Part shown: in pieces, positions 18,797 through 27,858 of the stretch
Layout of the letters: each line of letters begins with the position of its first letter
How positions within the stretch are numbered: the first letter of the stretch is position 1
NCBI RefSeq assembly: GCF_009834765.1
Contig: NZ_WVHP01000021.1
Location: forward strand, 248,001-312,000
Length of the DNA: 64,000 bases
Origin: Saccharibacter sp. EH611
GTDB taxonomy: Bacteria > Pseudomonadota > Alphaproteobacteria > Acetobacterales > Acetobacteraceae
Direction of reading: 5' to 3'
Program-made: the position numbers and the translations under genes
Notes under the pieces: model-generated
Told to the model about the DNA's origin: nothing
The model's database searches: none
The model's input: the letters and a program-made list of their open reading frames with translations, nothing else

Positions 18797-19109
18797 GTTG
18801 GACGTGTCTTGTTCCATAATACCCAAGGATGATGCGTTCCAACAACATTGGAGATGAAGAGATATAGGGCTCAATGAAGAGCTTCGTTAAGTCATGTATG
18901 ACTCCGAAAGGTGTGAAACGGCTGTGTATGAATACGCGATTCTATGCGCACAACTCGTTGAAAACATTGAGATCGAATAGAAAATGAATTTTTATATTGA
19001 TTTTTTGAAAGACGATTGTTTACCGTGAAGTTGCGGGGAAAGAAACGACACCCCGTACATCAAAGGATTACTTATAAAAGTAATCTAAAGTCGTTAGGAG
19101 TGTAGCATC
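18797..19109 (+). promoter_or_regulatory. Intergenic stretch with structured leader of the small-protein gene
   Basis: The first 200 bases show nothing I recognise. The last 80 hold two hairpins before the 65-codon gene: CGGGG/CCCCG (19034-19055) and a perfect 8-pair stem GATTACTT/AAGTAATC with loop ATAA (19066-19085). A Shine-Dalgarno TTAGGAG (19095-19101) follows. No promoter is convincing, though the AT-rich 18955-19020 stretch is the natural place. There is no T-run after the second stem, so it looks like a leader structure rather than a terminator. Confidence 0.45.
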
Positions 19110-19307
19110 ATGGCTACTAAAAAAAAATCGGTATCATTCTTTACTACTCCATTCCGGGTTGTGGCCCGATCTATCGGTATCGGCTCAGGGCAAGAGCGAT
19201 ATCTCGCTCCGGCATCTTACCCAAGTATGTGTTTTGGTAAGCAGGGGCATACGTTATGCAATGATGTCGCGTATGTTCGACGGCGACCTTATGCTTTTAT
19301 TCTCTAA
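19110..19307 (+). CDS. Small uncharacterised protein (65 residues)
   Basis: I do not recognise this protein. It begins MATKKKSVSFF, is basic (Lys/Arg-rich at both ends), has two cysteines about nine residues apart (SMCFGKQGHTLCND) and ends with a hydrophobic PYAFIL. There is no signal peptide or membrane helix. Reasons to treat it as real: an AGGAG ribosome site 11 bases before the ATG, a structured leader, and a dedicated terminator at 19456-19493. That terminator has no other plus-strand gene to serve. The unit is an island between the TonB receptor and a convergent helicase gene. A leaderless regulatory RNA occupying 19.03-19.49 kb is the main alternative. Confidence 0.55.
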   Translation: MATKKKSVSFFTTPFRVVARSIGIGSGQERYLAPASYPSMCFGKQGHTLCNDVAYVRRRPYAFIL

Positions 19308-19455
19308 CGCGCATTAAATCCTTCTTTTAACGTATCGGGGGTGCGGATTTTTTAAAGACGTATCCCCGAGCTTTCTTTCGAGTGTATTCTTTACGGGAAT
19401 GACGGATAGTACGATTTTTCGAGGAGGTCGCGCTATTTAAAAGATATATGTAGAG

Positions 19456-19493
19456 AAGGGAAAGAATGTAAACCCATTCTTTCCCTTTTTTAT
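19456..19493 (+). terminator. Strong terminator downstream of the 65-residue gene
   Basis: AAGGGAAAGAATG pairs perfectly with CATTCTTTCCCTT (13 pairs) around a six-base loop and is followed by T residues on the plus strand. It lies 150 bases after the small gene's stop. It could also assist the convergent helicase transcript, but the minus-strand side lacks a T-run. Confidence 0.85.
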
Positions 19494-19504
19494 TTCCGCT
19501 TTTA

Positions 19505-22471
19505 TCAAAGCCTTGTTGCTTCCCGCTCTTTGAGAAATATCGTAATATCGGCAATAGCTTGCTCTAGGCTAAGCCGCTGGACGGGGACACCTTCCGGAAA
19601 AGCAGAAAGAAGACGTGAAGGCATGCGATTATCCAGCATGACAAAAACGCCGTAGTCATCAGTACGGCGGATGAGCCGACCAAAGGCCTGCCGCAAACGC
19701 ATTCTTGTAATATGGTCATCATACGCGCGTGGCCGCCCGCCAGATAAAAGACGGCGTCGTTCGCGATGAAGAATGTCAGGGCGAGGCCAAGGGGTGCGTT
19801 CAAATGCGACCATACGGAGTGCCTCTCCGGGGACATCGACACCATCGCGCATCGCGTCAGTGCCTAAAAGGCAGCTATGTTGTTCAGTGCGGAAGACATC
19901 AACAAGGGTGGCGTTATCCATCGCATCAATATGCTGTGCAAAGAGGGGAATGCCCTGTAAACCAAGGGGCTCGTTGATGCGCTTATGGACTTCCTTGAGG
20001 CGTCGAATGGCGGTGAAAAGTCCTAAGGCTCCTCCGCCTGATGTTTCAAAAAGGCGCTGAAAGGCCCGAGCCAAGCTAGCAATTTCCCCTGAAAGATCCG
20101 TGATAATATAAGCCCGTGTTTGGTGTGCATAATCAAAGGGGCTCATGAGTGAAGCACGAAACGGGGGCTGGAGGAAATGCGTGGTTCCTAGCCGTTCTTC
20201 CGCTTTATGCCATTGGTCATCGTCTGTCTCATCGGGGCTGCGGTCTCGCAAGGTTGCAGATGTGACGAGGAACCCATGCGCCGTGCTTTGTAATGTGCTG
20301 GCAAAAGGCATGGTGGGGTCTACCCAATGCCGGTTCAGCGTTATGTCGTGCGTTTCATCCATTCCACGGAGTGCGGGCAGGCGTTCACGGCGAATGAAAT
20401 CAATATAGAGGGGGCGTTCATGAGGGTTAGGGGGTGTCGTAATCGCCCTTAACATGGTGATCCAGCCCTGAAGGCGTGAAAAAGCGCGGCGATGAAGGCT
20501 ACGAATAGTGGCTTCTAACCGTTGTTGAAAGGCAGCATCAAGCTCGTCTTGGTCTTCAAGCTGTTCGGATAATAACGTGATAATACGGTCAAGCGGTTGG
20601 GCAATAGCTTGTAGCGCGCTTAGAATCTCTTCTGTAACGGGAAGAAGGGCGTCTTGTGTAGGGTGGAGGTCACATTCTTGCCGATCATAAGCGGAGGTTT
20701 CACCGCGTTTGAGTGTCTTTTCTTCGTCCACTCGCGCTTGAAGTTGGCGGTCTAGGGCAAAAAGAAAGGCTTCAGCAGGGTGGTCGAGGGTGGTTTCTGT
20801 TTCAGAAGGGACGTTTGGAAACGTAACAGAAGAGGTGGTATCGCCCTGTTCTTCGGGAGAAGAAGCGGCTGCCTGCGTTCGAGCGTCTTGCAGCCGGACG
20901 CTCCATGAAGGGCGAGGGAGGCCTTGTTGGGTCGCGTGAATGAGGGCTTGGAAGGGGCCTTGTAGGGCGGGAATACGTTCTAAAATATCATCCATACGGC
21001 GGCGTAGTCCGCGTGCACGGGAGCGACCACCTTCAGCGCCTAAAATCCAGCGTCGGAGTTCGGCTGTTTCAAGACCTGAAAAGGTGAGAGAGAAGGCACT
21101 ATCCGCTGCGGCTGGAATATGGTGGCCTTCGTCAAAGACATAGCGTGTGGGGATGCCGTTTTCATCAGACAGGTTAGCCGGAGCAAGAGCTTGGGGGAGA
21201 AGGGCATTCCAAGCTGCTTGGGAGAGAACAAGAGCATGATTAGCAATCACTAAATCCGCATGACGCGCGCGGCGGATGCTATGTTCAATAAAGCAGCTTT
21301 GATAATGCGGGCAGGCAGAATGAATGCACTCACCGCGTCGGTCGGCAATGCTGCTGAGTAAGCCGTGATGAAACAGTTCCCCAAACCAGCCGGGAAGATC
21401 GCCCCCCATGACGTCGCCATCTGAAGTGGCGTCTGCCCAACGGGAGAGAAGAGCGAGTGGAATGAGCATATGCCGCTCATGTGGAGGGCGGTTTTTGGCG
21501 ATGTTGACGATGTCTTCAAAGTTAAGCAGGCAGAGATAATTCTCACGCCCTTTGCGAATGACTGCCTTTTGGCGGCGCTGGGTCGGCTCGGGATAAAGGC
21601 GGGTGAGTTCTTGCTCAATTTGTCGTTGAAGATGTCGCGTATAGGTGCTGATCCAAACAGGCCCATCGTTCTTTTCTGCCCACAGGCTCGCTGGCGCAAT
21701 ATAGCCGAGTGTTTTACCTGTGCCGGTTCCTGCTTCAGCTAAGACAATATGCGGCGCGTTGGGAACGTCGCGCGGGGCAAAGGCCTGCGTGGCAGCAGAG
21801 GCAAAGTCTGCTTGTCCTGGGCGCGGCTCTGCATGGTCGCCCAGCATCATTGTCAGGCGTAAACGGGCTGCTTTGGGGGCGACAGGTTGACTTCCGGGGG
21901 CCGGGCGAGGGGCTTCTTCTTCCCATTGAGGGAGCCGGCGCCAAATTTTTAACGCGTCACGAGGGGCGTCGCTTGAAGGGGAAAGCCCCTCTTCAGCGAG
22001 CATATGCTTGAGAAAACCAGCCCAGCTCCAGCGTGCTTGCTCTAAGGGAGAGAGAAGGGCGGTAAGGGTATCGTTCCCCTTGAGATGAAGCGCTTCTTGA
22101 AAGTCGCTGAGAAGCTTTTCGCAAATATGGTACAGCATATCCGCGCCAAAAGATGTGGTCTTAGGCTCTATCAGATCGAGCTCTAGGGCTAATCCGCGCG
22201 GTGTTGGGGTGACACTGCGTGCGGGATGGACGAAGAGGAAAAGCTCAAGAAGGTCAAACCATGGGGCGGGAGGGGATTCTGGCGGAAGGTTCAGAATTTT
22301 GAGCGTGGCAGGGCCATGCACCAATAAAGGCGGCGGAAAGAGGCGAAGCTGCTCTTGAATCTCTCGTTGTGATAGGGCCAGAAGCTCACCGTCTGGTGTC
22401 AAAAGGGATGACTGTCCATGGCGGGCAATCAGCGCTGGGGCATCAAAAGGGGAGAGAAACGGGTTGGACAT
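19505..22471 (-). CDS. DinG/XPD-like Fe-S ATP-dependent DNA helicase
   Basis: This is a superfamily 2 helicase of 988 residues. After an N-terminal region of about 250 residues with no motif I know come Walker A EAGTGTGKTLGYIAPA, and four cysteines in the pattern expected for a 4Fe-4S cluster (NYLCLLN, then CIHSACPHYQSC). The DEAH-box variant is VFDEGHHIPA, and the C-terminal helicase block ends QAFGRLIRR, motif VI. DinG-type helicases unwind 5'-3', including R-loops and G-quadruplexes, in repair and replication. The start is placed at ATG 22471 (MSNPFLSPFD). The frame remains open to 22690, but that extension would overlap lysS and has no ribosome site. It is divergent from lysS with 109 bp between starts. 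Confidence 0.88.
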   Translation of the reverse strand: MSNPFLSPFDAPALIARHGQSSLLTPDGELLALSQREIQEQLRLFPPPLLVHGPATLKILNLPPESPPAPWFDLLELFLFVHPARSVTPTPRGLALELDLIEPKTTSFGADMLYHICEKLLSDFQEALHLKGNDTLTALLSPLEQARWSWAGFLKHMLAEEGLSPSSDAPRDALKIWRRLPQWEEEAPRPAPGSQPVAPKAARLRLTMMLGDHAEPRPGQADFASAATQAFAPRDVPNAPHIVLAEAGTGTGKTLGYIAPASLWAEKNDGPVWISTYTRHLQRQIEQELTRLYPEPTQRRQKAVIRKGRENYLCLLNFEDIVNIAKNRPPHERHMLIPLALLSRWADATSDGDVMGGDLPGWFGELFHHGLLSSIADRRGECIHSACPHYQSCFIEHSIRRARHADLVIANHALVLSQAAWNALLPQALAPANLSDENGIPTRYVFDEGHHIPAAADSAFSLTFSGLETAELRRWILGAEGGRSRARGLRRRMDDILERIPALQGPFQALIHATQQGLPRPSWSVRLQDARTQAAASSPEEQGDTTSSVTFPNVPSETETTLDHPAEAFLFALDRQLQARVDEEKTLKRGETSAYDRQECDLHPTQDALLPVTEEILSALQAIAQPLDRIITLLSEQLEDQDELDAAFQQRLEATIRSLHRRAFSRLQGWITMLRAITTPPNPHERPLYIDFIRRERLPALRGMDETHDITLNRHWVDPTMPFASTLQSTAHGFLVTSATLRDRSPDETDDDQWHKAEERLGTTHFLQPPFRASLMSPFDYAHQTRAYIITDLSGEIASLARAFQRLFETSGGGALGLFTAIRRLKEVHKRINEPLGLQGIPLFAQHIDAMDNATLVDVFRTEQHSCLLGTDAMRDGVDVPGEALRMVAFERTPWPRPDILHRERRRLLSGGRPRAYDDHITRMRLRQAFGRLIRRTDDYGVFVMLDNRMPSRLLSAFPEGVPVQRLSLEQAIADITIFLKEREATRL

Positions 22472-22580
22472 TACATATAGTCTAGCGGGAAAATGAGCCC
22501 CTGCCGAGAGGTTCTTTTTTACCAGAAGAGAAAGAGCTTGCTTGACCAGAAGGGCGCGGCCCCATATTTTTGCAGCCCTT

Positions 22581-24206
22581 ATGCAGAAAAACCCTTCTTC
22601 CCCACTTCCTGATTCGTCTTTTCCCAAACTCTGGCCGTTTGAGGAAGCCCGCAAAATTGCTAAACGTGTGGCTAATGCAGACCCCAGCAAACCTGTCTTG
22701 TTAGAGACGGGCTATGGGCCGTCTGGCTTGCCACATATCGGAACGTTCGGGGAAGTGGCCCGTACTACATGGGTGCGTCAGGCGTTCGAAGCGATGACCG
22801 GTCGCTCCACACGTTTGCTGGCATTCTCTGATGATATGGACGCTTTGCGCAAAGTGCCTGGAAATGTGCCTCAGCAAGAGATGCTAGAGAAGCATCTGGG
22901 CTTGCCGCTGTCGCGTATTCCTGATCCATTTGGCACGCATGAAAGTTTTGCCGCACACAATAATGCGCGTTTGCGTCAGTTTTTAGATAGCTTTGGTTTT
23001 GAATACGAGTTTGCGTCCGCAACCGATTACTATACGAACGGCACGTTTGATGCGGCGCTAAAGCGTGTTTTAGAAGAACATGATAAGATCATTGCTGTGA
23101 TTGCCCCAACCTTGGGGAAAGAGCGTCGCGCAACTTATTCGCCTGTTTTGCCCATTCATCCTAAGACGGGCCAAGTGATGCAGGTGCCTATTCTGGCTGT
23201 AAACCCAGAGTCTGGGACAGTGCGCTGGGAAGACGAGGCCGGCGAGATGTTTGAGACCTCCGTGTACGGTGGTCAGGCGAAAATGCAGTGGAAAGCCGAT
23301 TGGGCGATGCGTTGGTACGCTCTCGGTGTGGACTATGAAATGTCAGGAAAAGACCTGATTGATAGTGTGAAGCTGTCTTCTAAGATTTGCCGGATATTGG
23401 GGAAGGAACCCCCTGTTGGGCTGACGTATGAGCTGTTCCTTGATTCTGAAGGGCAGAAAATCAGTAAGTCAAAAGGCAACGGACTGTCTGTTGAGGAATG
23501 GCTCCGTTATGGGCCGGCTGAAAGCTTGGGGCAGTATATGTTCCAGCAACCGACGCGCGCTAAACGCCTTTATACAGATATGATCCCACGGGCGGCGGAT
23601 GATTATCTCACGCATGTTCAGAAGGCCAAAACGCAGGATGAGGAGACATTCCTCGCTAACCCCGTATGGTTCCTTCATAATGGTACATTGCGCCCTCAGG
23701 ATACGAGCCCTGTTTCATTTACAGCGTTGTTGAACTTGGCCAGCGTGGCGAATGCTAAAGAAGCTGAGACGCTCTGGAAGTTCTTACAGCGTTATGATTC
23801 GTCACTATCGCCAGAAACACATCCGTATGTAGCGCGTTTGGTTGAACATGCCTTAGCGTATTTCAATGAGCGCGTTCGTCCTCGTAAGGTCTATCGTGCT
23901 CCTAACGAGCGGGAGCGGAAGGGGCTTGAAGACCTTGCTGCTGCTCTGAAAGAGCTTCCTGCTGATACGTCTCCTGATGATGTGCAAAATGTCGTCTTTG
24001 AAGTAGGTAAACGGTATTTTGAGAAATCGGAGTTACGCTCATGGTTCGGCTGCTTATATGAGGTTTTGCTTGGACAAAGTGAGGGGCCGCGTTTTGGTAT
24101 CTTTGCTGCTCTCTTTGGGCTAAATGAAACAGTTGCCTTGATTGAAGAAGGCCTTGCTCGCCCTGCCGTTGCTGAACCTCTGTCAGAAGAGGTGACAGAG
24201 AAGTAG
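22581..24206 (+). CDS. lysS: Class I lysyl-tRNA synthetase
   Basis: This enzyme charges tRNA-Lys. It is the archaeal-type class I enzyme found in alphaproteobacteria, unrelated to the class II enzyme of E. coli. The 541-residue protein has the HIGH-type motif GLPHIGTFGEV (about residue 55), MSGKDLIDSVKLSSKICRILG, and the KMSKS-type motif GQKISKSKGNG (about residue 295). A helical C-terminal anticodon-binding region follows. The start at ATG 22581 (MQKNPSSPLP) is preferred over a TTG at 22542; no ribosome site is strong. No class II lysS is in this window. It lies 11 bp upstream of the MprF-like gene, an enticing link because MprF enzymes use lysyl-tRNA. Confidence 0.95.
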   Translation: MQKNPSSPLPDSSFPKLWPFEEARKIAKRVANADPSKPVLLETGYGPSGLPHIGTFGEVARTTWVRQAFEAMTGRSTRLLAFSDDMDALRKVPGNVPQQEMLEKHLGLPLSRIPDPFGTHESFAAHNNARLRQFLDSFGFEYEFASATDYYTNGTFDAALKRVLEEHDKIIAVIAPTLGKERRATYSPVLPIHPKTGQVMQVPILAVNPESGTVRWEDEAGEMFETSVYGGQAKMQWKADWAMRWYALGVDYEMSGKDLIDSVKLSSKICRILGKEPPVGLTYELFLDSEGQKISKSKGNGLSVEEWLRYGPAESLGQYMFQQPTRAKRLYTDMIPRAADDYLTHVQKAKTQDEETFLANPVWFLHNGTLRPQDTSPVSFTALLNLASVANAKEAETLWKFLQRYDSSLSPETHPYVARLVEHALAYFNERVRPRKVYRAPNERERKGLEDLAAALKELPADTSPDDVQNVVFEVGKRYFEKSELRSWFGCLYEVLLGQSEGPRFGIFAALFGLNETVALIEEGLARPAVAEPLSEEVTEK

Positions 24207-24217
24207 CAGGAGGCGAG

Positions 24218-26254
24218 GTGTCATTGCTATCTGACAAAACACAGCAAGAAGAGGTGCTTTCCTCCCCCCGTAAAAGGCGGTGGCAGCGCCTCATGATGCG
24301 CGCACCAGCGCTTTTTGGTTTGGTGCTTCTTATCGTTGCTGTCTTTGTGATTTGGCGTGAACTTCGCTGCCTCTCTGTTCATGACATCTTTCTTAGTCTT
24401 CATGGCATCCCTGCTTCAGCTTTATGGGAGGGAGCAGGGGCAACGGTAATCGCTTATGCGATTTTGTCTTTTTATGATGGTCTGGCTTGCCGTCATGTGA
24501 AGGCCGGTGTTTCGTGGGGGCGTTCAGCTTTTGTGGCTTTTTGTGCTTATGTGTTGTCCCATAATATTGGGTGTGCAGCAGTTTCTGGCACAGCAGTGCG
24601 TTATCGGCTGTACCGAAGCTGGGGAGTGTCAGGCGGTAAGGTCGCCTCTATCGTGGCCTTTTGTTCCATTACGTATTTACTGGGAACGCTTGGCCTCGTT
24701 GGTTTTGTCTTGCTCTGGCAGCCAAGAGCTATTCCGCTTTTAGTTCATCTTCCCCTATGGGTGCCTCACCTTGTGGGAGGTGCGTGTTACGTGGCTCTAT
24801 TGGGGTATGTTGGGGTATCGGTCTGGCGGAAAGAATTACGTCTTTTCCGTTGGACGATTGACCTTCCCGGGTGGCGTCTTGCGCTGGGGCAAATCATCAT
24901 CAGTATGGCTGATATGTCCGTCACAGCACTGATTGCTTGGTGCGTCATTGGGCCTTTACCGGCAAGCTGTAGCCTGACTTTTGGTGGGTTTTTGGCGATC
25001 TATATCGTGTCCTATACGGCGGGGCTTGTGGCGAGCGTTCCTGGCGGTTTGGGCGTATTTGAAAGCACAATGCTTCTGTCATTGTCGCCATGGCTTCCCG
25101 TATCGCGCATTATGAGTGCGATACTCGTTTTCCGGCTATTTTATTACATCATTCCACTCCTCGTAGCGGGATTTCTGTTCGCAGGGCATGAGCTTCTGCT
25201 ACGTGGCTTGCCACTCTCTGCGCGTGAAGGAAATCGCGGTCAGGTGCTCAGACCCAATGAAGTCGTGCGGGAGTCGGAAGCTGACTTTTCAGTGATTGTC
25301 GCGACAGGGCTACAAGCGCTTTTGGGGGTGAGTATGGTTATCTACGCCCTCATTGCGCCATTGCCTGAGTTTCATTCATTAATTCATGCAACATTAACGC
25401 AGTTGGCGGTTTTTGGTCTTTGTGTGTGTGGTGTGATGCTTGTTGGGCTGTCACTGGGACTTTCCCAACGTGTTGCGCTTGCTTGGCGCCTTTCAGTGGG
25501 CGTGCTGTGTGCCACCTTCGTCGCGTTGTTGTTTCGGCAAGCGCATTGGATCACATGGCTCATCGTAGCGGCTGTTTTGATGGTTCTAGTTCCTTTTCGT
25601 AGAGGATATTACCGGCAAGCTCATTGGCGTGTAGAGCCATTATCACCGGCCATTTTAGCGCCGTTATCGCTTTGGCTCTTTGGCCTTGCAGGGATGGGCT
25701 GGGTCGCTGTGCAGCGTCACCTTGGGCCGATTTGGTGGCGTGCGATGATTTATGATGCGCACACAGCTGTTGGGCGATGGTTTCTAGGGGTGTCGGCACT
25801 ATGCTGCATTTACGCGTTGTGGCGCGCTGTGAAACGAACGCAGATTCATCCGTTCCCCTGGAATACGCAGAGTGCCGCTGCATATGGATGCCTTATTGAT
25901 GATGTGGCTCCTAAAAATGTACTGTCCTGCGCACGGATTATTCCAGATGGTTTCATACGGGACGAGACCAATAGAGCGGGGATCGCTTTCGTACGGATGG
26001 AGCCTTATTTACTGGCGCTAGATGGTGCTGTGGGGGGAGAGGCTTATTATGACGCTGCGATTTGGCGTATGCGCGACTATGCCCTGCAGGAGGGATACGG
26101 GTTGGCCTTCCTGCAGCAAGGGGATGCCTTAGCTTCTATCTATGAAGATTTAGGGCTCAGTGCATTCCCGCTTGCAGAAGGGTGGTACCTCTTTTGTGCT
26201 ATTGAGCACTATAGTTCTCTTATGGCTCAGCTGAAGCAAAAAGGTTTTGCTTAG
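24218..26254 (+). CDS. MprF-like membrane protein with shortened C-terminal domain
   Basis: This 678-residue protein has about 14 membrane helices, of which the first eight or so form the lysylphosphatidylglycerol flippase domain (SHNIGCAAVSGTAVRYRLYR and VASVPGGLGVFESTMLL are its signatures). Full MprF proteins end in a soluble DUF2156 domain of about 300 residues with two GNAT folds, the second carrying the aminoacyl-transfer site. Here only about 115 soluble residues remain (from FPWNTQSAAAYG on), matching the first fold. The natural stop then abuts the next gene. So lipid flipping is plausible and lysyl transfer doubtful. The GTG at 24218 has AGGAGG four bases upstream. It is probably co-transcribed with lysS. 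Confidence 0.8.
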   Translation: MSLLSDKTQQEEVLSSPRKRRWQRLMMRAPALFGLVLLIVAVFVIWRELRCLSVHDIFLSLHGIPASALWEGAGATVIAYAILSFYDGLACRHVKAGVSWGRSAFVAFCAYVLSHNIGCAAVSGTAVRYRLYRSWGVSGGKVASIVAFCSITYLLGTLGLVGFVLLWQPRAIPLLVHLPLWVPHLVGGACYVALLGYVGVSVWRKELRLFRWTIDLPGWRLALGQIIISMADMSVTALIAWCVIGPLPASCSLTFGGFLAIYIVSYTAGLVASVPGGLGVFESTMLLSLSPWLPVSRIMSAILVFRLFYYIIPLLVAGFLFAGHELLLRGLPLSAREGNRGQVLRPNEVVRESEADFSVIVATGLQALLGVSMVIYALIAPLPEFHSLIHATLTQLAVFGLCVCGVMLVGLSLGLSQRVALAWRLSVGVLCATFVALLFRQAHWITWLIVAAVLMVLVPFRRGYYRQAHWRVEPLSPAILAPLSLWLFGLAGMGWVAVQRHLGPIWWRAMIYDAHTAVGRWFLGVSALCCIYALWRAVKRTQIHPFPWNTQSAAAYGCLIDDVAPKNVLSCARIIPDGFIRDETNRAGIAFVRMEPYLLALDGAVGGEAYYDAAIWRMRDYALQEGYGLAFLQQGDALASIYEDLGLSAFPLAEGWYLFCAIEHYSSLMAQLKQKGFA

Positions 26255-26823
26255 AAAACCTCATTGAAGGCAGGAAGAGGGAGCGCCTGACCGTAGCATC
26301 CATAGGCCTCAACAGCATGGCAGGAGAGTGTCTCATGCTGACCGAAGAGCTCGACCAACTCTAGGCGATCAACAACGAGAGGTTGGCTCTTGAAGAGGTT
26401 GTGACGTTGTATCCAAGGGATAATATCCGTCTCGCGACCGGGCGAAACATAGCCTAGTGTTGTTTCTGGATGAAAGCGCTGGCGAACAGGGGCGCAAGTC
26501 GCTGCTCTTAGGCGTTTTTCGACGTTTCGTTGAAGTTGCGATAGAGGATCGCTGGGCGAGGGGCATGTGACAAGGCGATCATCATGCGAACCGGGGCGAT
26601 GATAAACTTGCTGGAAATGGATAGAAAACGGTTCCCATACGAGCTTCCGAAGTTCATAATCAATGTCGTCCAACAGTGGGCGCGCATTGATATTGCCGAG
26701 CAAGCGCAGGATAAGGTGGCTATTGAGCTGCGGGGTCCAGTGAACATCATCAAGCGTCCCCCGCAACAAAGAAAAATCATCATCTAAAAACGGAGCAAGA
26801 GGTACTCCGAGAGCCAGTTTCAT
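26251..26823 (-). CDS. 2'-5' RNA ligase/ThpR-like protein with degenerate HxT motifs
   Basis: This 190-residue protein of the 2H phosphoesterase type starts MKLALGVPLAP. ThpR proteins hydrolyse 2',3'-cyclic phosphates using two His-x-Thr/Ser motifs. The first here reads NSHLILRLLG (His kept, Thr replaced by Ile) and the second FHPETTLGYV (the expected PHxTL has Glu at the His place). Catalysis is therefore doubtful, and the fold assignment rests on motif context and size. The start at 26823 is supported by AAAGG nine bases upstream; an upstream GTG at 26862 adds 13 unrelated residues. Its stop overlaps that of the convergent MprF-like gene by four bases. Confidence 0.65.
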   Translation of the reverse strand: MKLALGVPLAPFLDDDFSLLRGTLDDVHWTPQLNSHLILRLLGNINARPLLDDIDYELRKLVWEPFSIHFQQVYHRPGSHDDRLVTCPSPSDPLSQLQRNVEKRLRAATCAPVRQRFHPETTLGYVSPGRETDIIPWIQRHNLFKSQPLVVDRLELVELFGQHETLSCHAVEAYGCYGQALPLPAFNEVF

Positions 26824-26958
26824 CGGTCTTGACCTTTCTGCAAAAGCGTTCGGTCTTGACACTCATGTAGGAAACGCCACATCTTACTTCAAGATTGGGT
26901 TGGGGAAGAGTGTCTCCTAAGACGGCCCAACGTCGATTATTTTCCGGAAAAAGGTATC

Positions 26959-27729
26959 ATGGCTTTTCATCCTGATTTTCAAGGCACGGAAACCCAACAG
27001 GGTCAGAGCGCGGTCGATGCAGGCCTACGGGCTTATATGTTGCGCGTTTTTAACTGGATGGCTGTTGCGCTCTTGCTGACATCAATTTCAGCCTATGCCG
27101 TTGTGAATACGTCATTGAAGACGCTTTTCTACAGCGCTCATATGCTTAGTGATGGGCGGGTATCGGTTGGGCCAACGCTTTTAGGAATAGTTGCAATTTT
27201 TGCCCCTCTTGCGTTTGTGTTGGTTCTATCCTTTGGGGTAAATCGTCTTTCACGTAATGCGGCACAAGCGCTTTTCTTAGTTTACAGTCTCGTGATGGGC
27301 GTCAGTCTTTCGAGTATTCTGCTGTTTTATACAGGGACATCGGTTGTTAGAACCTTTTTGATCACAGCAAGTCTTTATGCGGCTATATCTCTATGGGGAT
27401 ATGTGACGAAGCGTTCTCTCGCTGGCATGGGGTCTTTCCTGTTTATGGGGCTGATCGGTTTGATCATTGCCGGGCTTGTGAATATGTTCTTCCCTTCAGA
27501 TAAGGCGAGCATGCTTATCTCTTTTGTTGGGGTGCTCATTTTCACTGGCTTCACAGCGTACGATACTCAACGTATTAAAATGTCCTACCAGTACTACGTA
27601 AGTGCATTGGGCCCTGATGATGTTGGGAAGATGAGCGTCTATGACGCGCTGTCGATGTATCTGAACTTTGTCAATATGTTTCAGTATTTATTGCAGTTCT
27701 TTGGTCAGCGTACTGGTGGGCGTGACTGA
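26959..27729 (+). CDS. Bax inhibitor-1/YccA family membrane protein
   Basis: This 256-residue protein has seven hydrophobic helices. The N-terminus (FQGTETQQGQSAVDAGLRAYMLRVFNWMAVALLLT) is typical of alphaproteobacterial BI-1 proteins. The C-terminal region contains TGFTAYDTQRIK with the conserved Asp pair associated with calcium leak in YetJ, and ends in LNFVNMFQYLLQFFGQR. YccA-type members interact with the FtsH protease, while YetJ-type members conduct Ca2+ in a pH-dependent way. Which applies here cannot be told. It stands alone; a weak terminator-like hairpin (27755-27785) follows. Confidence 0.92.
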   Translation: MAFHPDFQGTETQQGQSAVDAGLRAYMLRVFNWMAVALLLTSISAYAVVNTSLKTLFYSAHMLSDGRVSVGPTLLGIVAIFAPLAFVLVLSFGVNRLSRNAAQALFLVYSLVMGVSLSSILLFYTGTSVVRTFLITASLYAAISLWGYVTKRSLAGMGSFLFMGLIGLIIAGLVNMFFPSDKASMLISFVGVLIFTGFTAYDTQRIKMSYQYYVSALGPDDVGKMSVYDALSMYLNFVNMFQYLLQFFGQRTGGRD

Positions 27730-27754
27730 GAAAAAAGAGGCTCATTTAAGGAAG

Positions 27755-27785
27755 GGGGGGAGTGGAAACGCTTTCCCCTTTTTGT
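27755..27785 (+). terminator. Likely terminator of the BI-1 family gene
   Basis: GGGG-AGTG pairs with CGCT-CCCC around GAAA, with a two-base bulge on the right arm, and is followed by TTTTT. The GAAA loop is of the stable GNRA kind. Confidence 0.6.
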
Positions 27786-27828
27786 GGAATCATCATGGTC
27801 TTTTCTGTGCAAGTATGAAACGATCATC

Positions 27829-27858
27829 CTCAAAAATTACTAAGAAGTAATTTTTGAG
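27829..27858. repeat. Perfect 13-bp inverted repeat in the cyo upstream region
   Basis: CTCAAAAATTACT and AGTAATTTTTGAG are perfect reverse complements around AAGA, about 310 bp before cyoA. There is no T-run after it on the plus strand, so it is either a second terminator for read-through, a protein-binding site, or a small-RNA structure. Confidence 0.6.

Noticed and set aside
19327-19554. A 75-codon minus-strand frame downstream of the 65-residue gene, with a basic C-terminus somewhat like ribosomal protein L36.
   Set aside because: It runs through a strong terminator and into the helicase gene, has none of the L36 cysteine/histidine pattern, and has no ribosome site.
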